Shown here piece after piece: positions 43,871 through 53,618 of a DNA stretch of 64,000 nt (its first letter is position 1; each line of letters opens with the position of its first letter). Below the pieces are notes generated by a model. It did not search any database, was not told the DNA's origin, and saw only the letters and a list, made by a program, of their open reading frames with translations. The DNA comes from Bacteroidota bacterium (GTDB taxonomy: Bacteria > Bacteroidota > Bacteroidia > B-17B0 > Aurantibacillaceae). The DNA lies in assembly GCA_017303905.1 (NCBI GenBank), contig JAFLBH010000004.1:124001-188000 (forward strand), in the 5' to 3' direction. The position numbers were made by a program, and so were the translations under genes.

Positions 43871-44920
43871 ATGCCAAATCCTTTCCATACCGGCGATTTT
43901 AATCCCGCTGCCGAATTCTGTCCGAGGGATGAAGAGTTTAAACAACTCCTTAATAACACCCAAATGGACCTGAATACAATTTTACTGGGCATGCGGCAAA
44001 TTGGTAAAACCACTTTGGTTAAACAGTTTATACGCCACATCGAAAACGAAAACAACCGCCATTGTATATATGCTAATATAAACGCTTCTTCTACTATAGA
44101 CGAGTTTAGCGAATTGCTTTTACAGGAAATCGTTAAAGAATTCAGAGAAATTAAATCCAACAACATTGATTTACTCATTAATCGCTCAAGTCCTCAATTA
44201 CTCCTCACCGTTCTCGAATCACTCGATAAACTCAATAAAAAAATACTTATTGTGATTGATGATTTTCAACAAATCATTAATTACCCCGATAAAGATTTTT
44301 TACAACTATTTCAAAACAGCATTCAGAAACTCAAACGCATCAATTTCATTTTTTGCTGCAGCAATGAGTTTGCTCTCAACGAACTTGCCGGTAACGAAAC
44401 CCAAACTTTTTTCGCGAACTCCGACCTTATCCAGCTTAACCCAATCAAACCTACGAATTACAATATGTTTATTGGTTGGTTGTTTAACAACAACGGACAA
44501 TCCATCAGCGAAGAGGCTATTGATTTTATTTTGGATTGGACACGTTGCCACACGCATTATACACAATTTTTATGCAAACGCATTTTTTTTAATGCACATA
44601 AAGAAATTGAATTGGAAAACGTACACGATGAATGCGGACAAATTCTTTCAGAAAATGAAAGCTCCTTCTATATCTACCGTAATCTTCTGTCGCCGGTGCA
44701 ATGGATTTTATTGAAGGCTATCGCAAAAGAAGAAAAAGTCTATCACCCCACAGCCAAACAGTTTCTAAGCGAACATAAAATTGGAACACCTGCTAACGTT
44801 CAACGCGCGCTTGATGCACTTATACAAAAAGAAATGGTAATCGCTTCCCGTGATGAAAAAGGCCGTTATTATCAGGTGCAAGATTGCTTCTTGAGCCGAT
44901 GGCTGGAGGGTATTGATTAA
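43871..44920 (+). CDS. COG1672-like ATPase with winged-helix C-terminus
   Basis: The 349-residue protein has an N-terminal FCPRDEEFKQL motif, Walker A GMRQIGKTTLVKQF (residues 40-53) and Walker B ILIVIDDFQQII, followed by the sensor-like FIFCCSNEF. The C-terminal 80 residues (LLSPVQWILLKAIAKEEKVYHPTAKQFLSEHKIGTPANVQRALDALIQKEMVIASRD...YQVQDCFLSRWLEG) form a winged helix typical of Arch_ATPase / COG1672 STAND-like proteins. Role unknown; related proteins sense or regulate. It stands alone behind a palindromic promoter. Confidence 0.85.
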   Translation: MPNPFHTGDFNPAAEFCPRDEEFKQLLNNTQMDLNTILLGMRQIGKTTLVKQFIRHIENENNRHCIYANINASSTIDEFSELLLQEIVKEFREIKSNNIDLLINRSSPQLLLTVLESLDKLNKKILIVIDDFQQIINYPDKDFLQLFQNSIQKLKRINFIFCCSNEFALNELAGNETQTFFANSDLIQLNPIKPTNYNMFIGWLFNNNGQSISEEAIDFILDWTRCHTHYTQFLCKRIFFNAHKEIELENVHDECGQILSENESSFYIYRNLLSPVQWILLKAIAKEEKVYHPTAKQFLSEHKIGTPANVQRALDALIQKEMVIASRDEKGRYYQVQDCFLSRWLEGID

Positions 44921-44955
44921 AAAAAAAACGGATTTCCATTGCTGAAAATCCGTTT
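44921..44955 (-). terminator. Bidirectional terminator between ATPase and DUF3078 genes
   Basis: AAACGGATTT (44926-44935) and AAATCCGTTT (44946-44955) form a perfect 10-bp stem with a 10-base loop. A run of A residues precedes it (T-run on the minus strand, serving the DUF3078 gene) and TTT/ACTTAATTTTTT follows on the plus strand. Confidence 0.8.
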
Positions 44956-44975
44956 ACTTAATTTTTTATACTTAA

Positions 44976-45923
44976 TTAAAACTTGTATCCAAATCCGATT
45001 CCGTATACACTCATTACTTGCGCACGCGGACCAAAAATATCGTTTTTGTGATCGAATTTTCCGTCGTTATTCCAATCGTATTTAATGGTTACGTCGTGAT
45101 CATATAAAAACTTGGTTGATAATGTCGCTGTAAAAAACTTGGTAATTTTCAATGTTACTAAAGTATTCCATACCACATCTATGTTTTGTGGATCTTTCAT
45201 GTAATTAGAGAAAAAATCGGCGTAAGTATCTAAGCTCAATTGCTTAGTAAGATCCTTCTTAAACTTTAAAGTAAGTCTTCCCCCAAACTCATAGCGGAAT
45301 TTATGGCCCGGTGTTACTAATACGCCTGCAGTATCGTATTTAGCCTTCTCTACACCAAATTCACCTGCATTTGCTAAATTCTGGTCAGTTACCATTGTAA
45401 CCTTACCCGCTACCGGTGAAATCGTTGCTACAAAGTAATCAGCCGGTTTAAAGTCTAAACCTAATGCTAACTGAATATATGCAGGCGATGCAAAACGCGA
45501 TACAGCTACTTTTAACGTATCATCAAAATATTTATACCCATCCGAAAATTGTGAACGGAAATCGGCCATTAAAGTATAAAACCAATATTTTTTAAACGCA
45601 TACAAGCTATACTTGCTCATCGCGAACATTTGGTCAACGTTCTTCTGCCAAATTTTTGCATTACCCATTTTTACAATACCATACTGACCATCGAATCGGT
45701 TTACCCATTCGTGCTTATCCTTTTTATAATTAGCTTCTAAGTTCAACAAACCTGAAAATGCAATATTGTTTTCTCCGCCACCGGTCCAGTTACTCACTGA
45801 TGTTTGCGCCAAATTCAATCCAAAGAATCCGCTTTTCTTCCAATACGAAGTATCCTTTTTTGCTTCTGTTTGAGCTTGCATTCCAAAGCTCACAAATAAA
45901 AATAATACGGCTAATTTTTTCAT
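44976..45923 (-). CDS. DUF3078 outer membrane protein
   Basis: The 315-residue protein begins MKKLAVLFLFVSFGMQAQ (signal peptide). It then shows the DUF3078 pattern: YWKKSGFFGLNLAQTSVSNWTGGGENNIAFSGLLNLEANYKKDKHEW, WVNRFDGQYGIVKMG, and a final strand VMSVYGIGFGYKF ending in phenylalanine. Probably a beta-barrel in the outer membrane; function unknown. A -7 box TACTTTTG on the minus strand (45942-45949) lies about 20 bases upstream. It follows mqnE in the same direction. Confidence 0.9.
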   Translation of the reverse strand: MKKLAVLFLFVSFGMQAQTEAKKDTSYWKKSGFFGLNLAQTSVSNWTGGGENNIAFSGLLNLEANYKKDKHEWVNRFDGQYGIVKMGNAKIWQKNVDQMFAMSKYSLYAFKKYWFYTLMADFRSQFSDGYKYFDDTLKVAVSRFASPAYIQLALGLDFKPADYFVATISPVAGKVTMVTDQNLANAGEFGVEKAKYDTAGVLVTPGHKFRYEFGGRLTLKFKKDLTKQLSLDTYADFFSNYMKDPQNIDVVWNTLVTLKITKFFTATLSTKFLYDHDVTIKYDWNNDGKFDHKNDIFGPRAQVMSVYGIGFGYKF

Positions 45924-45953
45924 AGTAATTTATAAAGTCGACAAAAGTAATAT

Positions 45954-47111
45954 TTAATTGTTTGTGAAAGTTGTTTCAGAATAATCTTTAACAATTCCGT
46001 AAAGAGTATCACGTTCAACCGGACGCTTCCCCACTCCTTTGATTAATTCTACTAATTGTTGTGTCGTAAGTTTTGGAGATTGCTCCTCAGCACCGGCCAT
46101 GCTATAAATTTTAGTGGTGTCATCAATTGTACCATCCAAATCATCCGCACCAAAGTTTAATGCGAGTTGCGCTGTATTTCTTCCAATCATGGCCCAATAA
46201 GCTTTGATATGCGGAAAATTATCCAAATAAATTCTTGCTACCGCGTAATTACGCAAATCTTCTATAACAGAAACTTCAGGAACATCGCTCATTTGATTTT
46301 CCTTATTACGAAATTTAAGCGGAATAAATGCATTAAAGCCATTGGTTTTATCCTGTAATTGACGTAAACGTTCCATATGATCAATTCTGTGCTCAAAAGT
46401 TTCGATATGACCATACAACATCGTTGCATTAGAATGTCTTCCTAATTTATGCCACACTTCATGAATTTCTAACCATTCTTCGGCGCTACATTTTCCTCCG
46501 GCAATTTTATCGCGAATGTCTTTATCAAATATTTCGGCACCACCACCCGGCATACTATCTAACCCTGCTTCCATCATAGCTTTCATTCCCTCTTCATACG
46601 TCATTTTCGCCTTTTTGAAAATGTAATGATACTCTACCGGTGTTAAAGCTTTAATGTGTAAATCCGGACGATGTTGTTTTATTCTTCTGAATAACTCAGT
46701 GTAATAAGCGAAATCCTGCTTAGGAACAACACCTCCAGTAATATGCACTTCGGTTACCGGTTGTCCGTCGTATTTTTTTATGATATCCAAAATTTGATCA
46801 ACGCTTAGTTCCCAACCTTGCTCGCGCTGCTTAATTAAACGTGAGTAAGAACAAAACGCACAGGAATACACACAAATATTGGTTGGCTCTACGTGAAAGT
46901 TGCGATTAAAAAAAACCTTATCGCCGCTTTTTTTCTCCCTCACAAAATTGGCTAGAGTTCCTAAAAAACTTAAGCTGCCTTCTTTGTACAATGTAACGCC
47001 TTCATCAAAAGTAATGCGCTCGCCATTAAATACTTTATCGGCAATGCTTTTTAAAGCAGGCGATACCGACGAATGATGAATGATCTCCTTTGGTGGTTCT
47101 ATATTAATCAT
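45954..47111 (-). CDS. mqnE: Aminodeoxyfutalosine synthase, radical SAM
   Basis: The 385-residue enzyme catalyses an early step of the futalosine route to menaquinone. The radical SAM cysteines are C80, C84 and C87 in EPTNICVYSCAFCSYSRL. FNRNFHVEPTNIC, SMPGGGAEIF and NFGADDLDGTIDDTTKI are MqnE-type blocks (MqnC would have a different GANDFG-type motif). The organism therefore probably makes menaquinone through futalosine rather than the classical Men pathway. A minus-strand -7 box TAAATTTG (47116-47123) ends five bases before the ATG, again suggesting a leaderless message. Confidence 0.93.
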   Translation of the reverse strand: MINIEPPKEIIHHSSVSPALKSIADKVFNGERITFDEGVTLYKEGSLSFLGTLANFVREKKSGDKVFFNRNFHVEPTNICVYSCAFCSYSRLIKQREQGWELSVDQILDIIKKYDGQPVTEVHITGGVVPKQDFAYYTELFRRIKQHRPDLHIKALTPVEYHYIFKKAKMTYEEGMKAMMEAGLDSMPGGGAEIFDKDIRDKIAGGKCSAEEWLEIHEVWHKLGRHSNATMLYGHIETFEHRIDHMERLRQLQDKTNGFNAFIPLKFRNKENQMSDVPEVSVIEDLRNYAVARIYLDNFPHIKAYWAMIGRNTAQLALNFGADDLDGTIDDTTKIYSMAGAEEQSPKLTTQQLVELIKGVGKRPVERDTLYGIVKDYSETTFTNN

Positions 47112-47185
47112 AGGACAAATTTATGGATTATATCTTTCTTAACAGTGGATTAAATATGAATACTAATCATTTGATTTATATCACA

Positions 47186-47216
47186 TTTGGGATTAACACT
47201 TATTATCTTATATTTG
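47186..47216 (+). promoter_or_regulatory. Promoter of the second T9SS cargo gene
   Basis: TTTG (47186-47189), a 19-base spacer and TATATTTG (47209-47216) match the Bacteroidota consensus exactly. Transcription would begin near 47223, about 12 bases before the ATG at 47235. Confidence 0.65.
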
Positions 47217-47234
47217 TTTAACAAAATTCAAAAC

Positions 47235-48431
47235 ATGAAACAGCTTTACTTTTCTCTATCCTTCGTTCTGATTTTTTTATCAGCATCTTTTAAATCGCAA
47301 ACCGCTACAAGTATTACCAACGGTAACTGGACAAACCCATTAACATGGAATTGTACCTGTGTACCATTAATGGGACATGCGGTTACTATTAATCACACGG
47401 TAACTTTAAACACCAGTATGAGTTTTACGGCGGGAGGCGTTACCATCAATAACAGCGGCGCCTTAATGCAAGACGCCAGTGCTAATCGCGATTTATGGTT
47501 CAGTGGAGGTTCTTTTGTAAATAACGGCAAAGCAAATTTCAGATATTTATTATTAACCGGAGGAACAAACTCCAATAACGGAAGCTTTACGGTAAGTGCC
47601 ATGACTAATTCAGTAACCTATACCAATAATGGAACGATTACAATGGACAGCATGTATATGGCAGCTAATTTTTTAAATACAGCTAACGGAAAAATTATTG
47701 GCGATAGTTTAACTAACGGTCCGGGAGCAACCTTATCCAATAGCGGAAGAATTAATGTAACCTGGAGCACCAACCGCGGAACATTTAACAATAACAATTA
47801 CCATGGTGGATATGCATTTACTAATGACGGAACGTATTCAAATGTTGATTCTTTAGTGATGACAGGCAGCATGTGGAATAAAGTTTTATTTACCAATCAA
47901 ATTGGAGCACAAGTACGTTTAACGAAAAACTTTCACAATTATACGCCCGGTAACACAGCTAGATTTGATAACAGAGGAAATGTGGTGGTTTTAGACAGCT
48001 GGTACAATACTGATACTATTAAAGGCACTAACACCGGAACATTTACCGTAAGCGATACATCAGCTAACAGCGGCCACATGAAAGGCAACTTTAAATTCTG
48101 TGATTTAACGCCTCCTTCCTCTTCGCCTTATATTGATTTAAATGCAGGTGTGGTTTCTGTAAATATTACATGGTGCACAACGAGTGGTGTAGATGAATTA
48201 ACACCAACCAAAGGCACGGTAAAATATTTTCCAAATCCAAGTAACGGGCATTTCATTATTTTCGGAGAGAAAGAGGAAACATTGTTTTTATACAATGACA
48301 TCGGACAACAAGTACGCGTCATACAACTGGATAAGAGTAATGATTACCGAGTTGAAATTAGCGGATTGGAAAACGGAATTTATTTCTTAAGCGGAAGAAC
48401 TTTCAGAGAGAAAGTAATTGTGATAAAGTAG
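47235..48431 (+). CDS. Secreted repetitive protein with T9SS sorting domain
   Basis: The 398-residue protein has a signal peptide (MKQLYFSLSFVLIFLSASFKSQ), then TSITNGNWTNPLTWNCTCVP, a Bacteroidota surface-protein opening. A long stretch of short beta strands with recurrent Asn-Gly (NNGTI, NNGSF, SNSGRINV, TNDGTYSNV) resembles a beta-helix. Residues 328-398 are a type A sorting domain (VKYFPNPSNGHFIIF ... ISGLENGIYFLSG ... KVIVIK). ATG 47235 is preferred to an earlier frame start at 47187 because of the promoter and signal peptide. Surface role; ligand unknown. Confidence 0.88.
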   Translation: MKQLYFSLSFVLIFLSASFKSQTATSITNGNWTNPLTWNCTCVPLMGHAVTINHTVTLNTSMSFTAGGVTINNSGALMQDASANRDLWFSGGSFVNNGKANFRYLLLTGGTNSNNGSFTVSAMTNSVTYTNNGTITMDSMYMAANFLNTANGKIIGDSLTNGPGATLSNSGRINVTWSTNRGTFNNNNYHGGYAFTNDGTYSNVDSLVMTGSMWNKVLFTNQIGAQVRLTKNFHNYTPGNTARFDNRGNVVVLDSWYNTDTIKGTNTGTFTVSDTSANSGHMKGNFKFCDLTPPSSSPYIDLNAGVVSVNITWCTTSGVDELTPTKGTVKYFPNPSNGHFIIFGEKEETLFLYNDIGQQVRVIQLDKSNDYRVEISGLENGIYFLSGRTFREKVIVIK

Positions 48432-48438
48432 TTTTAAC

Positions 48439-48936
48439 ATGAAGATATCCTTATATTTTACTGTTTCAATTCTTTTATTTTCTTGTAACAAAGGTGGTAT
48501 CTTTAGAAATATAGACGAAAAATTATCAAACAATAATCGACATTGGCGATTAATTAAATATGAAGTTAATGATATAGATTCAACAGAACTAATAAACTTT
48601 GGTAATTATTCAGAATTTAAGGAAAATTTCTTTTTGGCTATGCATCCAAGTAAGTATTCCGGAATGCCACATTGTACAAATCGATTTTATTCCTTACAAG
48701 CTAATTTTACTGACAACGATGAAAATTTTGAGGTTGTAGAAACCACGTCTTTAAAGTATAACAAAAACTCAACGAAGGACTCTTGCGTGAGCCTTAATAC
48801 ACAAAACTGTCAAAGAAATGTTTTTTTACCAGAAGGTATCAAAGCTAAATGGAAGATACAAAGGTTTTCTAACAGAAAACTAATTTTAACGCTATATCAA
48901 ACAAACAGATATTATTTAGAACTAAGAAGCAACTAA
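48439..48936 (+). CDS. Putative lipoprotein of unknown function
   Basis: The 165-residue protein starts MKISLYFTVSILLFSCNKGG, with a lipobox-like L-F-S-C (C16). The rest (HWRLIKYEVNDIDSTELINFGNYSEF ... KAKWKIQRFSNRKLILTLYQTNRYYLELRSN) resembles small beta-barrel or lipocalin-like lipoproteins, with four cysteines (C79, C115, C122 region). It lies 7 bases after the T9SS cargo gene, probably in the same transcript, and ends before a strong terminator. Confidence 0.75.
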   Translation: MKISLYFTVSILLFSCNKGGIFRNIDEKLSNNNRHWRLIKYEVNDIDSTELINFGNYSEFKENFFLAMHPSKYSGMPHCTNRFYSLQANFTDNDENFEVVETTSLKYNKNSTKDSCVSLNTQNCQRNVFLPEGIKAKWKIQRFSNRKLILTLYQTNRYYLELRSN

Positions 48937-48946
48937 GTTAGTAAAC

Positions 48947-48974
48947 AAAAAGCCCCGGATTACCGGGGCTTTTT
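48947..48974 (+). terminator. Bidirectional terminator between the lipoprotein gene and mnmA
   Basis: AAAAAGCCCCGG (48947-48958) and CCGGGGCTTTTT-like sequence (48963-48974) form a perfect stem with the loop ATTA. It can stop both the plus-strand lipoprotein transcript and the minus-strand mnmA transcript. Confidence 0.9.
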
Positions 48975-48976
48975 AT

Positions 48977-50074
48977 TTAAATGTATTTCTTCCTATCTAT
49001 AAATCCACCACCCACTAAATCATTTCCTTCGTAAATCACCGCGCTTTGTCCGGGTGCTACACCTGTAACCGGCGCATGAAACACCACATCTAATTTATCG
49101 CCACTTGTATTAATGGTAGCTAATGTGCCCGCGTCTTTATAACGGATCTTTGTTAATCCCACAAAATCATCCGGCAAGGAAGCGTACTTAATAAGATTAA
49201 AGTCACGCACCATTAGCTGCATTTCTTCCAAATCATTTTTATCGCCTAACACAATCGTGTTTGTTTCCGGAATAATTTCCTTCACAAAAACAGGATCACC
49301 CAAAGCAATGTCTAAGCCTTTACGTTGACCAATGGTATAAAAAGGATAACCTCTGTGCTTTCCAACGGTCTTCCCCTTGTACACATAGTTACCACCTTCC
49401 ACTTTGGCCTCTAAATCCGGCAAACGATGTTTTAAGAAAGAACGGTAATCGTTATTCGGTACAAAACAAATATCGTAGCTCTCGCTTTTATTCGCTAAGT
49501 CGATAAAACCCGCGTCTTTTGCCATTTGTTTTATCTCCGGTTTTTTGTACCCTCCCAATGGGAAAAAAGTACGTTTTAAACTCTCTTGTGACAATCCCCA
49601 CAACACATAGGTTTGATCTTTGTTTTCATCCACGCCTTTATAAATAACGCGACGTTCATTTTCATCACGTAATTGCGCGTAATGTCCGGTAGCGATAAAT
49701 TCACAATCTAACATATCGGCACGCTTGAGTAATGCTTCCCACTTAATATGGGTGTTACATAATACACAAGGATTAGGTGTTCGTCCCGCTAAGTATTCCT
49801 CCACAAAATTATTGATGATGTGATCACCAAATTCTCCTCTGATATCTAAAATATAATGCGGAAAACCGAAATTCACGGCAATAGCACGCGCGTCGTTGAT
49901 GCTATCTAAACTACAACAACCGGTTTCACGCTTACTGCCTCCCGATGTTTCATAATCCCAGGTTTTCATGGTAATACCTACCACTTCATAACCTTGTTCA
50001 TGCAACATCATGGCCGCAACGGAACTATCAATTCCACCGCTCATCGCTACCAATACTTTTCCGTGTTTGCTCAT
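48977..50074 (-). CDS. mnmA: tRNA-specific 2-thiouridylase
   Basis: The 365-residue enzyme thiolates U34 of tRNAs for Lys, Glu and Gln. The PP-loop is AMSGGIDSSVAAMM (from residue 10). The catalytic cysteines are C103 in NPCVLCNTHIKW and C203 in SYDICFVPNNDYRSFL. Other blocks are ATGHYAQ and IGQRKGLDIALGDPVFV. Complete and typical. It lies downstream of the MORN-like gene with a 22-base gap. Confidence 0.96.
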   Translation of the reverse strand: MSKHGKVLVAMSGGIDSSVAAMMLHEQGYEVVGITMKTWDYETSGGSKRETGCCSLDSINDARAIAVNFGFPHYILDIRGEFGDHIINNFVEEYLAGRTPNPCVLCNTHIKWEALLKRADMLDCEFIATGHYAQLRDENERRVIYKGVDENKDQTYVLWGLSQESLKRTFFPLGGYKKPEIKQMAKDAGFIDLANKSESYDICFVPNNDYRSFLKHRLPDLEAKVEGGNYVYKGKTVGKHRGYPFYTIGQRKGLDIALGDPVFVKEIIPETNTIVLGDKNDLEEMQLMVRDFNLIKYASLPDDFVGLTKIRYKDAGTLATINTSGDKLDVVFHAPVTGVAPGQSAVIYEGNDLVGGGFIDRKKYI

Positions 50075-50096
50075 GATTAATTTTTAAGAAATAAAA

Positions 50097-50864
50097 TTAT
50101 TTCTTCTTGTTTGCCGGTTTTTGTTCGCCAGATTTAGGAGCTGGAGTATCCTTTACTTTGTTCTTATCAAAAAACGCGTCTGTAGTTTTCTTATCCGCTA
50201 TCTGACCATATTCATACAATTCTTTCTCTGTCACTTTTCCTTCTTTGTCCTTATAAATCCACGGACCATTACGCATACCGTTCTTATAAAACCCGGTAGC
50301 TGCCGCTATGCCGTTAGGATAGAAATACGTCATCTTTCCTTCTTGCTTTCCATTTATAAAATTACCGTCGGCTTTTAATTTTACACCATCGTAATATTGC
50401 TTAAAAGCGCCATGCTCCACTCCATCCTTAAAATTTCTTTCCTCTGCTGTTTTTCCGTTAGGTAAATAGACAAATTGCTTTCCCTCCTTCTTTCCATTCT
50501 TATAATTCTCTTTCGACATCATGACACCCAAATCATCATAATATGTCCAAACGGAATCTTTAATGCTTTCGCCTAAATATTTTCCCTTGGCCATTAATTT
50601 TCCGTTAGGGTGAAATAATTTAGCATACGCGTATTTACCATCTTTCTTATAATCCACCAAGGCGCGAACGCTGTCCATTAAAGGGTAATAGTATTTAAAA
50701 ACTCCTTGCGGCTTATCATCCTTAAACATCCCTTCATAAATCAACTTCTGCGTTTTCTCATCCATTTTTTTCCAATAGCCTTGTTTACGGCCTTGCGCAT
50801 CGGTGGTTTGTGCCACTAGCGAGCCGACAAAAATTAACAGTGATAAGGTGAGTAGTTTTTTCAT
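50097..50864 (-). CDS. Exported MORN-like (YwqK-type) repeat protein
   Basis: The 255-residue protein has a signal peptide (MKKLLTLSLLIFVGSLVAQ) and eight or so repeats of the form GYWKKMDE..YEGMFKDDKPQG, YHPNGKLMAKGKYLG, YYDDLGVMMSKENYKNGKKEG, FVYLPNGKTAEERNFKDGVEHG and FYPNGIAAATGFYKNGMRNGPW. This is the pattern of MORN-like repeats often annotated as YwqK family antitoxin, but no toxin is adjacent. A minus-strand -7 box TACCTTTG at 50878-50885 is about 14 bases from the ATG. Confidence 0.85.
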   Translation of the reverse strand: MKKLLTLSLLIFVGSLVAQTTDAQGRKQGYWKKMDEKTQKLIYEGMFKDDKPQGVFKYYYPLMDSVRALVDYKKDGKYAYAKLFHPNGKLMAKGKYLGESIKDSVWTYYDDLGVMMSKENYKNGKKEGKQFVYLPNGKTAEERNFKDGVEHGAFKQYYDGVKLKADGNFINGKQEGKMTYFYPNGIAAATGFYKNGMRNGPWIYKDKEGKVTEKELYEYGQIADKKTTDAFFDKNKVKDTPAPKSGEQKPANKKK

Positions 50865-51121
50865 ACTTACAATAATGCAAAGGTAATATAAAGTTACCGA
50901 AATAATACCCCAATAATTAACAATCTATGTGAAATGAAAACCTGGCTAAATTTTTCGGGATTGTAGGATTTCACTATATTGTTTATTTTTACTTTTAGCA
51001 ATGTCGTTAATAAGCAAACAATTCATTTGAAACCTTGTTAAACAATTAAAAATAAAGGTATAAACCGTTTCACATGAGCTTGGCATCCGCTTTTATCCAT
51101 TTCAAAAATCTTGTTAAAACT

Positions 51122-53617
51122 ATGAAGTTAAACTCCATTATACTTGTTCTGCACCTGCTTGTTTTTAGAATTCAACCCATTCTCTCGCAAAACAACACGT
51201 TAAACTCTTCTGAAATCATTCAAGGTTTAAAAAAATTAAATACCATTGGCAGTGTATTGTACATTGCCGCGCATCCCGATGATGAGAACACACGTTTATT
51301 AGGTTATCTGGCAAACGAAAAAAAAGTAAGAACAGGTTATTTATCGCTTACACGCGGTGATGGCGGTCAAAATTTAATCGGGAAAGAACAAGGCGAATTA
51401 TTAGGTTTAATACGAACACAGGAATTACTCGCGGCACGAAGAGTAGATGGCGCCGAACAATTTTTCACGCGCGCTAATGATTTCGGCTATTCAAAAACAC
51501 CGGAAGAAACATTTTCTTTCTGGAGTAAAGACAGCATCCTCGCAGATGTGGTGTTAACCATTCGCCGGTTTAAACCGGATGTTATCATTTGTCGTTTTCC
51601 TACCACAGGTGAAGGCGGTCACGGTCACCATACCGCTTCTGCTATACTCGCATTGGAAGCATTTGATGCGGCAGCCGACCCAAAACGTTTTCCCGAACAA
51701 TTAACGCAAGTACAAACCTGGCAAGCAAAACGTATTTTCTGGAATACATTTAATTTCGGAAGCACTAACACGACTTCCCCCGATCAATTAAAAGTGGATG
51801 TTGGATTGTTTAATCCTCTTCTGGGAAAAAGTTACGGTGAAATATCTGCCGAAAGTCGCTCTTGTCACAAAAGTCAGGGATTTGGCTCTGCTAAACAACG
51901 CGGCACTAATATAGAATATTTTAAATTATTAAAAGGTGACAGTGTGAAGTCGGATGTACTGGAAGGCTTATCCTTAAGCTGGGGCCGATTTAAAGGCCTC
52001 GAAAAAATTGAATCACTTATCAATGATTGCATCACGAAGTTTAATCCGCAAAATCCGGAGAACAGCCTTAATGCGCTTATTGCTATTTATAAACAAATTT
52101 CATCCTTACCGGAAAGCAATACCGAAATTTCGTATTGGAAAAAACAAAAACTAAAGGAAACTGAAACGCTCTTATTGGCGTGCTCAGGTTTATGGTTGGA
52201 AGCTTTTTCACCGGAGTATATCGGAATTCCGGGACAAGAGGTAAATCTCACAGTTCAAGTGCTCAACCGAAATAAAAGCAATGTGAAGCTCACTAAAATT
52301 TCTTATTTAAACCAAAGCGATACAACCTGTCAGTTAACTTTAAAAACAAACGACCTCTATACATTCAAACGAAAAGAAAAACTTCCTGAATCACTTCCCT
52401 ACTCTAATCCATATTGGCTGAATGAAGAACACAGCATTGGATTTTATACGGTAAAAAACGAAAATTTAATCGGTAAGCCGGAAAACGAATCCTCAACCAA
52501 AATAACTTTTGGCATTACGATTGAAGATTTATCGTTAACAATAGAAAGAAATTTAGTTCACAAATACACCGATCCTGTAAAAGGAGAAATTTACCGTCCC
52601 TTTGAAATATTACCACCCGTTACCGTAAACATTCAAGAGAAAGTTTTTGTGTTTACTGATACAAAGCCAAAAACCATTTCTCTGACCATCAAAGCCAATA
52701 CTGCAAATGTAAATGGTAAACTGGAATTAAAAGGTTCGGAAGGATGGAGTATTTCTATTGCTAATCCGGAATTCAAATTAGTCAATAAAGGCGATGAAGC
52801 CATTGTTGAAGCTACCGTTTCGGCAACAAAGAATGTAACTAACGGTTACTTAACAGCGGCTTTAATGGTGAATAACCAAAGCTATTCAAAAAGCATCAAA
52901 CGTATCGAATACGATCACATTCCTTATCAGTTCATTTTGAGCAATGCCAAAGCCGGATTAATTTATATTGATTTAAAAAAGACAGATGCTAACATTGCTT
53001 ACATTCCGGGTGCGGGAGATGATGTAACCGCTTGCTTAAAACAAATTGGGTATAATGTAACAGTGTTGTCCGACGAACTTTTAACGAATGAAAATCTTTC
53101 GAAGTACAGCGCGATTGTAACGGGCGTAAGAGCGTATAACACAAGTGAGCGATTACAGGTTCATTACAACAAACTTATGGATTACGTGAAGAATGGCGGA
53201 AATCTGATTGTACAATACAACACCAATAACCGAATCGGACCTGTTAAAGCGAAAATTGGTCCCTACCCCTTTACCATTTCCCGCGACCGTGTAACGGATG
53301 AAAAAGCTGAAGTAAAATTCATCAATGAAAAGCACAGTGTTTTAAACACACCCAATAAAATAACTGCGAAGGATTTTGAAAACTGGATTCAGGAACGCGG
53401 CATTTATTTCGCAACCGAACTTGATAAGCAGTATGAAACAATTTTTGCCATGAACGATGCTAATGAAAAACCAAGCGACGGCAGTTTAATCATTGCAAAA
53501 CACGGCAAAGGAAATTTTGTGTATACAGGCTTGGCTTTCTTCCGTGAATTACCTGCGGGCATACCGGGCGCTTACCGATTGTTTGTGAATTTATTGAGCT
53601 TACCTCAAAACAAATAA
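51122..53617 (+). CDS. Exported PIG-L (LmbE) deacetylase with C-terminal GATase-like domain
   Basis: The 831-residue protein starts with a signal-like segment (MKLNSIILVLHLLVFRIQPILSQ). The PIG-L domain follows: zinc motif AAHPDDENTRLLGYL, LSLTRGDGGQNLIGKEQGELLGLIRTQEL and the later histidine pair in GEGGHGHHTASA. The middle is a beta-sandwich. The C-terminal 180 residues (IAYIPGAGDDVTACLKQIGYNVTVLSDELLTNENLSKYSAIVTGVRAY ... MDYVKNGGNLIVQYNTN) resemble a ThuA/glutamine-amidotransferase-like fold. It probably deacetylates an N-acetylated sugar. ATG 51122 is preferred to 51074 because the hydrophobic segment begins there. It heads a tight operon with the next two genes. Confidence 0.88.
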   Translation: MKLNSIILVLHLLVFRIQPILSQNNTLNSSEIIQGLKKLNTIGSVLYIAAHPDDENTRLLGYLANEKKVRTGYLSLTRGDGGQNLIGKEQGELLGLIRTQELLAARRVDGAEQFFTRANDFGYSKTPEETFSFWSKDSILADVVLTIRRFKPDVIICRFPTTGEGGHGHHTASAILALEAFDAAADPKRFPEQLTQVQTWQAKRIFWNTFNFGSTNTTSPDQLKVDVGLFNPLLGKSYGEISAESRSCHKSQGFGSAKQRGTNIEYFKLLKGDSVKSDVLEGLSLSWGRFKGLEKIESLINDCITKFNPQNPENSLNALIAIYKQISSLPESNTEISYWKKQKLKETETLLLACSGLWLEAFSPEYIGIPGQEVNLTVQVLNRNKSNVKLTKISYLNQSDTTCQLTLKTNDLYTFKRKEKLPESLPYSNPYWLNEEHSIGFYTVKNENLIGKPENESSTKITFGITIEDLSLTIERNLVHKYTDPVKGEIYRPFEILPPVTVNIQEKVFVFTDTKPKTISLTIKANTANVNGKLELKGSEGWSISIANPEFKLVNKGDEAIVEATVSATKNVTNGYLTAALMVNNQSYSKSIKRIEYDHIPYQFILSNAKAGLIYIDLKKTDANIAYIPGAGDDVTACLKQIGYNVTVLSDELLTNENLSKYSAIVTGVRAYNTSERLQVHYNKLMDYVKNGGNLIVQYNTNNRIGPVKAKIGPYPFTISRDRVTDEKAEVKFINEKHSVLNTPNKITAKDFENWIQERGIYFATELDKQYETIFAMNDANEKPSDGSLIIAKHGKGNFVYTGLAFFRELPAGIPGAYRLFVNLLSLPQNK

Positions 53618-53618
53618 C

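Noticed and set aside
50097-50864. Toxin-antitoxin pair suggested by YwqK-type antitoxin annotation
   Set aside because: The protein is exported and repetitive and no toxin-like partner is adjacent.
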